Shown here: one piece after another, positions 28,752 through 37,968 of the stretch
How the letters are laid out: the number at the start of each line of letters is the position of its first letter
Position numbering within the stretch: position 1 is the first letter of the stretch
Translations under genes and position numbers: made by a program
The notes under the pieces: model-generated
Told to the model about the DNA's origin: nothing
The model's database searches: none
The model's input: only the letters and a program-made list of their open reading frames with translations
Assembly: GCF_900102335.1 (NCBI RefSeq)
Contig: NZ_FNBM01000002.1
Span: forward strand, 124,001-188,000
Reading direction: 5' to 3'
DNA length: 64,000 nucleotides
DNA from: Phytopseudomonas seleniipraecipitans
Lineage (GTDB): Bacteria > Pseudomonadota > Gammaproteobacteria > Pseudomonadales > Pseudomonadaceae

Positions 28752-30995
28752 TTATGGCTTGGGCGCGGCTGCGGGCTCAGCTGCTGGTGCTGGCTCGGTT
28801 ACCGCCTCGCTAGCAGGCGTTGCCTCAGCCTTGGCGGCGTCCAGCACCAGCGGTGCTACGGCCAGGTTGGCCGTACGCACCGCCTTGACGAAGCCGTCCC
28901 ACGGCCGGTCAGTGATTGCCACAAGGCCCAAGTGACCATTCTCGCCGTCGAGCAAACGCCCGGTTACCGGCTGGTCGAGGTACTGGAACCAGTGCACGCC
29001 GACGATCTGCGGCTCTTCCAGGGCTTTTTCGAGGAAGTGCGCATAAGCCGGGCCACGCTCTTCCTCCTTGTAGACCTCGGCAACGCCACCCCAGAACGGG
29101 CCGCGGTCGCGAGAGCCGAAGTGGAACTCGGTGACCAGCATCGGTTTGTCCAGCTTGCGCAGGGTCTCGAAGTCATATCCGTGCTGCGGCTCGCGGGTGT
29201 AGAAGTTGAAGCTCAGCACGTCGCAATATTGCGCGCAGGCTTCTACCGCTTCAGGAATGCTCGCGGAGAAACGGCCGCCGAGCAGCAGATGGTTCGGCGT
29301 GTGCCAGTCAAGCGAGTCGGCGATGGTCTTGAAGTAGGTGTCTGCGAACAGACGCAGGAAACGCTTCATGTCGCTTTCGATGGCTGGGTACGCCGGGCTG
29401 ATTGGCGGCGCCTTGAAGCCTGGGTCTTCCATCAGCTCCCAGGCCTCCAGCTCGATGCCCCAGGCCTTGGACAGCCCCTCCTGGTTGCGGTACTTGTCGC
29501 GCAGCTGCTTGAGGAAGGCACGTTTGGCCGGCACATCGGTGGTCAGGCGCAGGGTGGCGTAAGCCAAGGCGTAACGCGACAACGGGTCGTCTGCCGGGCC
29601 GGCCCAGGCCAGCTCATTGTCGGCGTAATAGCCCATCACCCAAGGGTCATCACGATGGTCACGGGTGGCGATAGCGATGGCGCGTTCAGCCGCCATGGCG
29701 AAACGCGGATCGAACGGATCAGGCATACCGCCCCACCAGTCGACACCGGTGCTGATGGTCGCGTAGTCGCCGTGAATGGACAGCGGAATGCTATAGGGCA
29801 TGCGCTTGTCGACGGCAAAGTCGTTGTCGCTCCAGTTGCCCAGGGTATTGAAGCCCCAGGCCTGCAGACGATTCTGCGCACGCTCGCGCCAAACCTGAGG
29901 CTCTTGAGCACCGTACGTACGCTGCAGGTTGGCGCCGTAGAAATCGTACCAACGACCGCTGTCGAACGAGCGGCCGCGATTGGCGCCGGTGTCGGACTGG
30001 TTATCGCTGCTGCCATAGAACGCCGCCAGCGGCTCGCCTTCAGCCGGCAGCGCACTGAACATCTTCTCGCGACCTTCGATGTAGGTCTGGCTCTGCGAGC
30101 CGATCACGGTATTCACGCCCAGCGAGTAGAACGGGTTGCCTTCCGGGGTGATCAGAAACCAACGCCCACCACGCTTTTCGGTACGGAAAAAACCGCTGGC
30201 CTCGAATGACGGCCCGCCGATCCAGCCGCCGTATACGTCCTGCTTGGGATGGTCGGCCTGCCAGGCTTGCAGCTGTTTGTCTTCCTGGGCAACGCTCTGA
30301 CGCAACTGCTCGTCGTTCTTGATCTTGCCCGGCCAGTCGCGGCGGGTGAACTGGCCATAGCTGTCGACGATGCCCTGGTAGGCATCATCCAGGTCCTCAC
30401 TGCCGCGCACGCCAAAACGCCCCAGCAGCAGATGCTGGGCGGCCTGGGGATTGGGGATCGACAGCGTCACCGCGCTGACGCTGGCGGCGTCGATCTCGCC
30501 ATTCACGGTTTCCGCCAGCAACAGCAGGCGACCGTCATAGCGCCACGGCATCACCACACCGGCGCGCATACCCTGTGCACGTGGCGAAGTAGCACCCAGC
30601 GGCACCAGCAGCGTCTGCGCCGGCCCGGCAGGCAGCGCGATCTGCGTGGTCAGGCGTTTGCCATCGGTGCTTTCTATGGTCACATCGACGGTCAGCGCCC
30701 AGTCCATGGCGTTCTGCACGCGCAGGCTCATGGCGCTCGATTCCGACCAGTCCCAGCTGCCGCTCTGCGGGGTCAGCCGCAGGGTCGGCCGCTCGCCCGG
30801 ATTGAACGTCGCGCGGCGCAGGATTTCACCCTGAGCGCCACTTTCTGCGGTGATGCTGGGCAGGAACGCATTGTCGCCAGCGACCTGCACGGCATCCATC
30901 GGGCGCACGAAGTTGAACAATTCCTGGCGGTCCGCGGCGTTGCCCACCAAGGGCAGGCCAAGCAGCGCGATCAGCGCCAGGCGCCCCATCGCCAT
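28752..30995 (-). CDS. secreted clan-A glycoside hydrolase (GH42/GH50-like)
   Basis: A 747-residue protein with a signal peptide (MGRLALIALLGLPLVGNAADRQ). An N-terminal beta-rich region (to about 240) precedes a TIM-barrel region with GYYADNELAW, the likely Asn-Glu acid/base pair, and PMLVTEFHFGS, holding the likely nucleophile Glu. This resembles beta-galactosidase or beta-agarase families, but the substrate cannot be named. An Ala/Pro-rich tail ends the protein. The start is unsure: a TTG at 31116-31118 has a strong GGAGAAGGGG upstream and would add 41 residues, while the ATG at 30995 gives a normal signal peptide but lacks a clear Shine-Dalgarno. Confidence 0.78.
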   Translation of the reverse strand: MAMGRLALIALLGLPLVGNAADRQELFNFVRPMDAVQVAGDNAFLPSITAESGAQGEILRRATFNPGERPTLRLTPQSGSWDWSESSAMSLRVQNAMDWALTVDVTIESTDGKRLTTQIALPAGPAQTLLVPLGATSPRAQGMRAGVVMPWRYDGRLLLLAETVNGEIDAASVSAVTLSIPNPQAAQHLLLGRFGVRGSEDLDDAYQGIVDSYGQFTRRDWPGKIKNDEQLRQSVAQEDKQLQAWQADHPKQDVYGGWIGGPSFEASGFFRTEKRGGRWFLITPEGNPFYSLGVNTVIGSQSQTYIEGREKMFSALPAEGEPLAAFYGSSDNQSDTGANRGRSFDSGRWYDFYGANLQRTYGAQEPQVWRERAQNRLQAWGFNTLGNWSDNDFAVDKRMPYSIPLSIHGDYATISTGVDWWGGMPDPFDPRFAMAAERAIAIATRDHRDDPWVMGYYADNELAWAGPADDPLSRYALAYATLRLTTDVPAKRAFLKQLRDKYRNQEGLSKAWGIELEAWELMEDPGFKAPPISPAYPAIESDMKRFLRLFADTYFKTIADSLDWHTPNHLLLGGRFSASIPEAVEACAQYCDVLSFNFYTREPQHGYDFETLRKLDKPMLVTEFHFGSRDRGPFWGGVAEVYKEEERGPAYAHFLEKALEEPQIVGVHWFQYLDQPVTGRLLDGENGHLGLVAITDRPWDGFVKAVRTANLAVAPLVLDAAKAEATPASEAVTEPAPAAEPAAAPKP

Positions 30996-31318
30996 GGGTT
31001 GCCGGGGACGGGCTGCAGCGATGCACAGTGACAGAACTTTGGAAACCAGACCCTCGGTGGCTGAGTGCGCTTCGCACTGCACCGAACGGTCTGCCGACAG
31101 CAGCCAGGTGTTGACCTTCAAGACCCCTTCTCCCCGCAACTCGACAGATATGGATGGCGCGCGGCAACCCTGCCACACGCCGTTTTCGCGCACCGCGCGC
31201 GAAGGCGCAATAGTGCGCCAGTTGGGGGCTCGACCGCAAAGCCCGCATGTCGATTAGCAGCGCTTCGGCGCGGCTTTTTTATGCCGCGTCAGCGAAGCGC
31301 GGGAGAACGCCGTGGGGC

Positions 31319-33463
31319 TCAGGAAATTTCCCGGCGAAACGGCGGTAGCGCATTGAGAATCGCCTTGCCGTAACGCTGGGTGACCACCCGCCGATCCAGC
31401 AAGGTGATGGTGCCGCGATCCGCCTCGGTACGCAGCAAGCGTCCGCACGCCTGCACCAGGCGCAACGAGGCATCGGGCACAGAGATTTCCATGAACGGAT
31501 TGCCCCCACGGGCTTCGATCCATTCCGCCAGCGCGGCCTCGACCGGGTCATCCGGCACGGCGAAGGGAATCTTGGCGATCACCACGTGTTCGCAGTAAGC
31601 GCCTGGCAGGTCAACGCCCTCGGCGAAACTGGCCAGACCGAACAGCACGCTCTCCTCACCACTGTCGACCCGCGCCTTGTGCTTGTTAAGGGTTTCCTGC
31701 TTGGACAGATTGCCCTGGATGAACACCCGCTTGCGCCAATCGCGTTCCAGGCCGTCGAATACGTCCTGCATCTGTCGGCGCGAGGAAAACAGCACCAGCG
31801 TCCCCCGCGAGCCCTGCACCAGCCCAGGCAGTTCACGGATGATGGCGGCCGTGTGCTCGGCAGCATTGCGCGGGTCGGCCTTGAGATCCGGCACCCGCAA
31901 CACACCGGCGTCGGCGTGGTGGAACGGGCTCGGTACCACGGCGGTGACGGACACCTTCGGCAGCCCGGCGCGCATGCGGTAGCGGTCGAACGTGCCCAAC
32001 GCGGTCAGCGTCGCCGAGGTCACCAGCGCGCCATAGGCCACGTTCCACAGGTTGCGACGCAAGGTCTCGGCCGCCAGGATCGGGCTGGCGTTAACCTCGA
32101 TATCGAACAGCGCACCGCTCTCGGCCAGGGTCAGCCAGCGCGCCATTGGCGGACTGTTTTCCGGGTCTTCGCTGGTGAACGCCAGCCACAGCTCCCAGGT
32201 GCCCTGCGCACGCGCCAGCAAGCTGCCGAACAGCGGATACCACTCCTCGGCCTGGTGGCTGGCGATGCCGATGCTGGTTTCGCCGTCCATGGCTTCCTTG
32301 AGCCGCTCGGTGACCCCGGTGAACAGATCGGTGAGTTTGGAGAAGCCCTTTTTCAGTTCCAGACCCAGCTCGATCAAATGCTCGGGCACCACACCGCCGA
32401 TGAAGCGATGGCGCGGGCGCTCGCGGCCCTCCATGTCCTCACCGGGTTTGAAGTCGGCAACCTGCTCACAGGCGCTGAACATGAATTGCTGGTGCGTTTT
32501 CAGCTCGCGGGCCAGCTCTGGCACCTGTTCGATCAAGCGGCCAAGGTCGCCCGGCAATGGATGCTGAGCGAGCAGCTTGCTGAGGTTCTTGGCGATCTGT
32601 TCCAGCCAGTCGGCGGTGGAGCGCAGCCGGGTGAAATGGGCGAAATGGCCGATGGCCTTGTCCGGCAGGTGGTGGCCTTCGTCGAACACATACAGGGTGT
32701 CGCGCGGATCAGGCAGCACCGCACCGCCGCCCAGGGCCAGGTCAGCCAGCACCATGTCGTGGTTGGTGACGATCACGTCGACCTTGCCCATGCCCTCGCG
32801 AGCTTTATAGAACGCACACTGCCCAAAATTCGGGCAATGCCGGCCAGTGCATTGGCTGTGATCGGTGGTCAGCTGCGCCCAGCGACTGTCTTCCATCTCC
32901 TGCGGCCAGCTGTCACGGTCGCCATCCCATTTGTTGCCCGCCAGCTTCTCGATCATGGTGGTAAAGAGTTTTTGCCCTTCCTCATCCACGTCGATGCGAA
33001 AGCCTTCTTCCTCGAACAACTGCGCGGTAGAGCTTTGCGCCTGGCCTTCCTGCAACAGCACGTCGAGCTTGGACAGGCACAGGTAGCGGCCGCGGCCCTT
33101 GGCCAGGGCGAAGCTGAAACTGAGGCCGCTGTTGCGCATCAGGTCCGGCAGGTCCTTGTGCACGATCTGTTCCTGCAAGGCGACGGTCGCCGTTGCCAGC
33201 ACCATGCGCTTGCCGGCGGCCTTGGCGATTGGGATCGCCGCCATGCTGTAGGCCACGGTCTTGCCCGTACCGGTGCCCGCCTCCACCGCAACCACCGCCG
33301 GCTCGCCCACGCGGCGACCTTCGTCATCGGTCTTGATGGTGCCGAGCACCTTGGCGATTTCAGCGATCATAAGGCGCTGGCCGTAGCGCGGCTTGAGCCC
33401 CTTGGCCTCGAGAAAACGGCTGTAGGCGCCTTGGATCTGAGATTTTAGTTCGGTGCTGAGCAT
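31319..33463 (-). CDS. dinG: ATP-dependent DNA helicase DinG
   Basis: XPD-like 5'-3' superfamily 2 helicase with a 4Fe-4S cluster, acting on R-loops, D-loops and forks after damage. It is 714 residues. Walker A is EAGTGTGKT at 61-69; the cluster cysteines are Cys129, Cys205, Cys210 and Cys216; the DEAH-type box is DEGH at 261-264; motif VI is QACGRLLRTEADRG near the end. A LexA-box-like sequence stands 22 bases before the start. It is monocistronic. Confidence 0.95.
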   Translation of the reverse strand: MLSTELKSQIQGAYSRFLEAKGLKPRYGQRLMIAEIAKVLGTIKTDDEGRRVGEPAVVAVEAGTGTGKTVAYSMAAIPIAKAAGKRMVLATATVALQEQIVHKDLPDLMRNSGLSFSFALAKGRGRYLCLSKLDVLLQEGQAQSSTAQLFEEEGFRIDVDEEGQKLFTTMIEKLAGNKWDGDRDSWPQEMEDSRWAQLTTDHSQCTGRHCPNFGQCAFYKAREGMGKVDVIVTNHDMVLADLALGGGAVLPDPRDTLYVFDEGHHLPDKAIGHFAHFTRLRSTADWLEQIAKNLSKLLAQHPLPGDLGRLIEQVPELARELKTHQQFMFSACEQVADFKPGEDMEGRERPRHRFIGGVVPEHLIELGLELKKGFSKLTDLFTGVTERLKEAMDGETSIGIASHQAEEWYPLFGSLLARAQGTWELWLAFTSEDPENSPPMARWLTLAESGALFDIEVNASPILAAETLRRNLWNVAYGALVTSATLTALGTFDRYRMRAGLPKVSVTAVVPSPFHHADAGVLRVPDLKADPRNAAEHTAAIIRELPGLVQGSRGTLVLFSSRRQMQDVFDGLERDWRKRVFIQGNLSKQETLNKHKARVDSGEESVLFGLASFAEGVDLPGAYCEHVVIAKIPFAVPDDPVEAALAEWIEARGGNPFMEISVPDASLRLVQACGRLLRTEADRGTITLLDRRVVTQRYGKAILNALPPFRREIS

Positions 33464-33484
33464 TAAGAATTCAAGCTAAAAAGG

Positions 33485-33500
33485 CTGGATATATTTTCAG
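33485..33500. promoter_or_regulatory. LexA (SOS) box upstream of dinG
   Basis: CTGGATATATTTTCAG matches the LexA operator form CTG-N10-CAG with an AT-rich centre. It lies 22 bases upstream of the dinG start, as expected for direct SOS control. It could also overlap the divergent promoter of the CopD-like gene, but that gene starts 210 bases away. Confidence 0.75.
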
Positions 33501-33709
33501 TGTTTGCAAACGGCCGTTATCATAACGCGCCAATCGCCCGCGCGCTGACTCGCTTGCCGAAACCGGATAAAGAGCAGCGCCTGGGCAGACTTTCTGAAAC
33601 CTGATGTGCATGTCGCGCGTGACTACCTGCTTTGCAAGAGAGGCCGACAATGAGCGGCCTCGCCGAGTCAGCAGGCGCGCGGCGTGACAGGTTTAACCGG
33701 AGTGCCTGA

Positions 33710-34174
33710 ATGCAACCTTATTCCCTCATCTACACCCTGCACCTGCTCGCTGCGCTGATCTGGGTCGGCGGCATGTTCTTCGCGTGGATGGTGCTGCGCC
33801 CGGCTGCGATGAGTTCGTTGCAAGCGCCGGAGCGACTGACGCTGTGGCTGGACGTCTTCCGCCGCTTTTTCGTCTGGGTGTGGGTCGCCGTCCTGCTGCT
33901 GCCCATCAGCGGCATCGGCATGCTGCACATGGGCTTTAGTGGCTTCGCGGGTGCACCACGCTACGTGCACGTGATGATGGGCCTCTACCTGGCGATGTTG
34001 GCGTTGTTTCTGCGCATCCAGGCCCTGCAGCTGCCAGCCTTGCGCCGCGCGGTGGACGCACAGGACTGGCCTGCCGGCGGCGCCGTGCTGAGCGGAATTC
34101 GCCGTCTGGTAGCGATCAATTTGTTGCTGGGCTTGGCCGTGGTAGCGATCGCAGCAGCCCGCCCGATCTTCTGA
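33710..34174 (+). CDS. CopD-family integral membrane protein
   Basis: A 154-residue protein with four hydrophobic segments. Conserved histidines and aromatic residues at helix ends, in LIYTLHLLAALIWVGGMFFAWMVLRP (about 6-31) and RYVHVMMGLYLAMLAL (about 84-99), fit the small CopD-like/DUF2269-like membrane proteins. Some members are linked to copper or haem, but no specific function can be claimed. It stands alone, divergent from dinG, with CCGGAG 5' of its ATG. Confidence 0.8.
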   Translation: MQPYSLIYTLHLLAALIWVGGMFFAWMVLRPAAMSSLQAPERLTLWLDVFRRFFVWVWVAVLLLPISGIGMLHMGFSGFAGAPRYVHVMMGLYLAMLALFLRIQALQLPALRRAVDAQDWPAGGAVLSGIRRLVAINLLLGLAVVAIAAARPIF

Positions 34175-34177
34175 TCA

Positions 34178-34195
34178 GGGCCTGTTTACAGGCCC
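34178..34195. terminator. hairpin between convergent genes
   Basis: GGGCCTG (34178-34184) pairs with CAGGCCC (34189-34195) across a four-base loop, in the 29-base gap between two convergent genes. There is no T run on either strand, so it may serve as a weak bidirectional terminator. Confidence 0.4.
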
Positions 34196-34203
34196 GTCAT
34201 CGC

Positions 34204-34968
34204 TCAGAAACGCACAACATCCAGTCGCCCGTCACGACCTGCCGCGCCGGGCTGACCGGCGATTCCCGGCAAGCCATCGCGGGCACCGCTGGTGCTGTAG
34301 ATCCAGCAACCCTTGCTTGCGCCGCCGCTACCCGGATTGCCTGCAGCGCCCGCTGGACCGCCTGGGCCGCCTTCCAGACGCGTCTGCAAACGCTCGACCG
34401 GGAAATCCGCTGGGACTTCCAGGCGAACCTCGCCGCCGGGCGCACCGGCCTGGCCATCCGTACCGTTCTGGCCGTTATAGCCCGAACTGGCCTGGCCCCA
34501 GGCACAACCGCCTGCTTTGCCATCGGCACCGTCCAGCCCCGCGTAGCCGGCAGCTCCCCGGCCTCCGCGTGCATCGATCAGCCACTGCTCGGTGGTAACT
34601 GCCTGCAAGCGCACCACCAGCGTACGCCCTGGTATCGCCGGACGCTGTGCGGTGCCCGGTGCGCCTGGCGCGCTGATTTGTGCGCCGGCTGCGATTTCGC
34701 CTGAAACGATATCCAGATGCAGGCTTTCACTGGATGGCGCGACGGCAATCTGCGCATTGCGTCCCAGGTAGAGCGTGTCGATGTGCAACTCACTGACACC
34801 GACAGGAATCAGCAAGGTGCCGTTATCGGCGACCGCGAGTCGATCAAGTTGCAATACGCTGCCTTGAGCAGGCAGGCGCATGAAATGATGGGAGTCGACC
34901 TCGATCACCGCCTCGGCCACAGCCAGTAGCGGGCAGCACAATACCGCGACGAGCACTAGCCTACGCAT
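34204..34968 (-). CDS. secreted collagen-like Gly-rich protein
   Basis: A 254-residue exported protein of unknown function. The signal peptide MRRLVLVAVLCCPLLAVAEA is followed by a beta-rich domain (about 21-120; LPAQGSVLQLDRLAVADNGTLLIPVGV). Then come interrupted collagen-like Gly-X-Y runs (GYAGLDGADGKAGG, GYNGQNGTDGQAGAPGG, GGPGGPAGAAGNPGSGG, GLPGIAGQPGAAGRDGR) with two isolated Cys that could form a disulfide. It overlaps the upstream DUF1145 gene by eight bases, so the two are coupled. The pattern suggests a surface or periplasmic assembly protein; a true triple helix is not certain. Confidence 0.75.
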   Translation of the reverse strand: MRRLVLVAVLCCPLLAVAEAVIEVDSHHFMRLPAQGSVLQLDRLAVADNGTLLIPVGVSELHIDTLYLGRNAQIAVAPSSESLHLDIVSGEIAAGAQISAPGAPGTAQRPAIPGRTLVVRLQAVTTEQWLIDARGGRGAAGYAGLDGADGKAGGCAWGQASSGYNGQNGTDGQAGAPGGEVRLEVPADFPVERLQTRLEGGPGGPAGAAGNPGSGGASKGCWIYSTSGARDGLPGIAGQPGAAGRDGRLDVVRF

Positions 34969-35260
34969 GGGCGGTTTCCTCGAGGCTGACCGGCTGCGAC
35001 GTGTGTTCCACCCCAGGCAACGTCCACAGATGAAACATGCCGAACGCCAGCACGTTCATCCGCGCTACGCCAGCGCTGGGTTGTGCACTAAGCAGGCGGT
35101 TGAACAGCAGCATCTCGGCAGCATGCAACGCCAACACGGCAACGCCTGCGAGCATCAACAACTGCGCGAAAGGTTGAGCGTATGGATCGATCAGATTGGC
35201 TAGTACGACGCACCAGAACAGTGTCGCCAACAGTTTGCCCAGTCCCGCGATAGTCTTCAT
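34961..35260 (-). CDS. DUF1145 family membrane protein
   Basis: A 99-residue protein with three hydrophobic segments (LGKLLATLFWCVVLANLI, QLLMLAGVAVLALHAAEMLLF, NVLAFGMFHLWTLPGV), fitting DUF1145, a small membrane family of unknown function. The ATG at 35260 (MKTIAGLGKLL) is preferred; the preceding frame codes a basic, non-membrane stretch. Its stop codon lies inside the start of the collagen-like gene, an overlap that suggests co-expression. Confidence 0.78.
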   Translation of the reverse strand: MKTIAGLGKLLATLFWCVVLANLIDPYAQPFAQLLMLAGVAVLALHAAEMLLFNRLLSAQPSAGVARMNVLAFGMFHLWTLPGVEHTSQPVSLEETAHA

Positions 35261-35360
35261 TCCCCGCCCCGGCCGCTTATTGTTGTGCGGCACATTACTG
35301 CGTTTGCGGGTGGCGAGACCAGAGGGTGAAACGAAAACGATGCCCATTGCGTGACATCGC

Positions 35361-35392
35361 CCTCCTGACCGGCGTGAAGCCGATCAGGAGGA
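35361..35392 (-). terminator. inverted repeat after the OmpA-family gene
   Basis: CCTCCTGACCGGC (35361-35373) pairs with GCCGATCAGGAGG (35380-35392) around a short loop, 20 bases beyond the stop codon of the minus-strand OmpA-family gene. The stem is strong but no T run follows on the minus strand. Confidence 0.5.
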
Positions 35393-35412
35393 CTACTAAC
35401 GTCTGGGCTGGC

Positions 35413-36048
35413 TTATGGCCGAGCTTCGACTTCCGCTTCCACGCGACGGTTGATCGCACGGCCTTCTTCGGTGGCGTTATCAGCAACCGGACGGCTTTCG
35501 CCATAGCCGACTGCGTTCACGCGGGTGCCGCCGACACCGTACTGGTTGACCAGTACGTCACGCACGGCATTGGCGCGGCGCTCCGACAGGCGCTGGTTGT
35601 AGGCGTCAGTACCAACGGAGTCGGTATGGCCTTCAACCACTGTGGAGGTTTGCGGGTATTGAGTCATGAAATCAGCCAGGCTGCGGATATCGCCGAGGCT
35701 TTCCTGCTTGACCTGAGCCTTGTCGAAGTCGAACTTGACGTCCAGCTCGACACGTACTGCTTCGGCTACCGGCTCAGCAACGACCTGCTCTTCAACGATG
35801 GTTTCTTCAACCATCACCAGCTCTTCCTGACCGTCAGCGCCATGCACCCAGCAATAGGCAGCAGCGAAGCCAGCACCGATTACTGCACCACCACCTGCCC
35901 AAGCCGAGCTCTCGATGGCGCCCAACGCAGCACCACTGACACCGCCCACTGCAGCACAGGTAGGCCAGTCGGACTTCTGAACGCCAGCACACCCTGTCAG
36001 AAAGGTGGATGCAATGATCAGGGGTACCGCTTTCCTTGTAATACTCAT
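35413..36048 (-). CDS. OmpA-family lipoprotein with glycine-zipper N terminus
   Basis: A 211-residue envelope protein. The lipobox FLTGC places lipidation near residue 20. A glycine-rich segment (GGVSGAALGAIESSAWAGGGAVIGAGFAAAY, about 34-65) may insert in the membrane. An OmpA peptidoglycan-binding domain follows (about 100-205; VKFDFDKAQVKQESLGDIRSLADFM, VEGHTDSVGTDAYNQRLSERRANAVRDVL, GYGESRPVADNATEEGRAINRRVE). The ATG at 36048 is set by AGGAG eight bases upstream. It is one of three OmpA-type lipoproteins in this window. Confidence 0.9.
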   Translation of the reverse strand: MSITRKAVPLIIASTFLTGCAGVQKSDWPTCAAVGGVSGAALGAIESSAWAGGGAVIGAGFAAAYCWVHGADGQEELVMVEETIVEEQVVAEPVAEAVRVELDVKFDFDKAQVKQESLGDIRSLADFMTQYPQTSTVVEGHTDSVGTDAYNQRLSERRANAVRDVLVNQYGVGGTRVNAVGYGESRPVADNATEEGRAINRRVEAEVEARP

Positions 36049-36212
36049 ATGCAAGTCTCCTAATGGGAATCGGCGCTTAAATCGACACGCTTGGATTAAA
36101 GACGCCCGTAGTAAAATCTGCCAGACAGCGTTACGACAGCCGGGCAGAACGAACAGTTCTAGTTGATTGCGCCGGTGCGCGGTAGTCTTTTGTGATTCTT
36201 TCGAGGTTTTCG

Positions 36213-36710
36213 ATGAGCCACATCACGTCCACTCGCACGCCCCAACAGTCGCTGGCAGCTCTACTGCAACGTTATGCGCCTGAGCGCCTGCTATTGATCG
36301 GTGCCAGCGAGCAACCTGCGGTGAGTGCCTTCCGGCAAGCACACCCCACCAGTTTGATCGCCCACGCGGAGGCCGGCAGCCTGCCGGCAACGCTGGCCGG
36401 GCAACGTTTCGATCTTGCCATTGTGGTTGACTGCCTTGAGCACATGCCCAAACGCGACGGCCTGCAACTGCTTGGTGGGATACGCAACCTGAATGCCAGT
36501 CGCATGGCCGTGCTGGTCGATTTGCAGGCCGCCAACTGGAAGGACACGGATTTCTTCGCGCTTGCGCTGCATGTCAGCGAACGCTTCACACGCGATGAAC
36601 AAATCCTCAGTCTGTTCACCTACGACTTGATGGAATACAAGCAGGCGCCCGATTGGCTGAACGCCAAGTTCTGGGCAAACCCGGAAAATTTTGGGAAGTA
36701 TTGGTGGTAA
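36213..36710 (+). CDS. conserved pseudomonad protein (DUF6231-like)
   Basis: A 165-residue soluble protein. [19 protein letters not shown] (about 27-45), [27 protein letters not shown] (about 65-91) and MAVLVDL are arranged like the Rossmann core of a methyltransferase, but the usual SAM-binding glycine loop is degenerate, so catalysis is doubtful. The tail [18 protein letters not shown] is aromatic-rich. GAGG six bases before the ATG at 36213 decides the start over the upstream 36192. It ends two bases before the YchJ-like gene, indicating one transcript. Confidence 0.75.
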   Translation: MSHITSTRTPQQSLAALLQRYAPERLLLIGASEQPAVSAFRQAHPTSLIAHAEAGSLPATLAGQRFDLAIVVDCLEHMPKRDGLQLLGGIRNLNASRMAVLVDLQAANWKDTDFFALALHVSERFTRDEQILSLFTYDLMEYKQAPDWLNAKFWANPENFGKYWW

Positions 36711-36712
36711 GG

Positions 36713-37195
36713 ATGGTGACCCAAGCCTCGCAAGCCGGCTGCCCCTGCGGCAGCGGCGATTCACTGACCGATTGCTGTGGCCGTTATCACCAGGGAGCGC
36801 CAGCGCCGTGTGCGCAGAGCCTGATGCGCTCGCGCTACAGTGCCTACGTAACCGGTAATATCGATTATCTGGTAGCGACCACGCTGCCTGCCCAGCAGGC
36901 CAAGCTGGATGTCGAGAGCATTCGTGTCTGGAGCCTGCAAAGCACCTGGCTGGGCCTCGAGGTCGAGCACTCCGAGTTGCTGGGCGGCCAGCCTGAGCAC
37001 GCACGCGTGACATTCGTCGCGCGCTGGCACGACGAAGCCGGCGAGCACAGCCACCGCGAACGCTCGGCATTCGTACAGAATCAGGGACGCTGGTACTTCA
37101 TCGACCCAACCGTAGGTCTGCAGGCCGGTCGCAACGACCCCTGCCCCTGCGTCAGCGGGCAGAAATTCAAGAAGTGCTGCGCCGGCTATCTATAG
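36713..37195 (+). CDS. YchJ-family protein with two SEC-C metal-binding motifs
   Basis: A 160-residue protein built as SEC-C, a central cystatin-like DUF1263-type domain, and SEC-C. The first zinc motif is [13 protein letters not shown] (about 10-22) and the second [13 protein letters not shown] (about 145-157). SEC-C motifs bind Zn and, in SecA, contact SecB and ribosomes. YchJ itself has no established role. The ATG at 36713 directly follows the stop of the preceding gene (TAAGGATG). A longer frame from 36653 would overlap that gene heavily and is not chosen. Confidence 0.88.
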   Translation: MVTQASQAGCPCGSGDSLTDCCGRYHQGAPAPCAQSLMRSRYSAYVTGNIDYLVATTLPAQQAKLDVESIRVWSLQSTWLGLEVEHSELLGGQPEHARVTFVARWHDEAGEHSHRERSAFVQNQGRWYFIDPTVGLQAGRNDPCPCVSGQKFKKCCAGYL

Positions 37196-37205
37196 CGGGC
37201 TGCCC

Positions 37206-37760
37206 TCAGACCAGTTTTAAGTGCGAGGTGTCAGGCGCTGGCGCAGCGGGTTGCCCCTTCGCCTGCCCCATGTCGCTGCCAACTGGCGCCAGGCTGAACT
37301 GCGACAGGTCCAGCGCGGGTTGGGGTACCTCGGGTGCCAACTCTTGCAGATCAGCGCCCAGCGCGGCGACACCGAAATCAGGCGCATCGACATCGGCGAA
37401 AGCGGCCATGTACTCGTCACGTGGCGCCACCTGCAGACGCCTCTGAGGCTGACTGGCAGGCTGGCTGATTACCCGACTGTCGGGCTCGGCCACTGGCGGC
37501 GGCGCCAGTTCGATCTCTTCGACGAGCTCCGCCTCGGTATCGACTACTTCGACGCGGGCACCCGCGCGCTCCAACGTGCTGCGGTACTTCTCGGCAGCGG
37601 CTTCGTCCAGGTTGTTCTTGATCACCACCCGCCGTCCGGAAAACAACTGGGCGATACGCTGCGCGTCAGCCTGGAACAGCTTCGCCAGGTTGCCCTGTAC
37701 GGTCTCCAACTGGGCACCAGGCACCAGCTCTCCGGAAAATGCAATTTCATACCGCGCCAT
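37206..37760 (-). CDS. conserved hypothetical, two-part protein
   Basis: A 184-residue protein. The first 75 residues (MARYEIAFSGELVPGAQLETVQGNLAKLFQ... VVIKNNLDEAAAEKYRSTLERAGARVEVVD) form a compact alpha/beta domain seen at the N terminus of several pseudomonad proteins of unknown role. The rest is proline- and alanine-rich, probably disordered (APPPVAEPDSRV, SQPASQPQRRLQVAP). AGGAG eight bases before the ATG at 37760 fixes the start. It is convergent with the YchJ-like gene. Confidence 0.75.
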   Translation of the reverse strand: MARYEIAFSGELVPGAQLETVQGNLAKLFQADAQRIAQLFSGRRVVIKNNLDEAAAEKYRSTLERAGARVEVVDTEAELVEEIELAPPPVAEPDSRVISQPASQPQRRLQVAPRDEYMAAFADVDAPDFGVAALGADLQELAPEVPQPALDLSQFSLAPVGSDMGQAKGQPAAPAPDTSHLKLV

Positions 37761-37968
37761 CACCAGGCTCCTTTTGCTCGATTCCTGTCGCCGCTTCTGC
37801 CACGGCAATAAAACCTAAATGCATACAGGCCAGTATGACGCAGCTTTTCGCGAGCATACGAGAGTCGGTCTGCATTTCCCTCTTTCCACCGCTCGCCATG
37901 AATTGACGTCCCCCCCTAGGGCAGCCAAGCGGTCTCTTGATACACTGAGGGTTCAAACGGAGTATGAA

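Noticed and set aside
31586-33448. 620-codon + strand frame antisense to dinG
   Set aside because: Composition shadow of dinG; no ribosome-binding site and no family resemblance.
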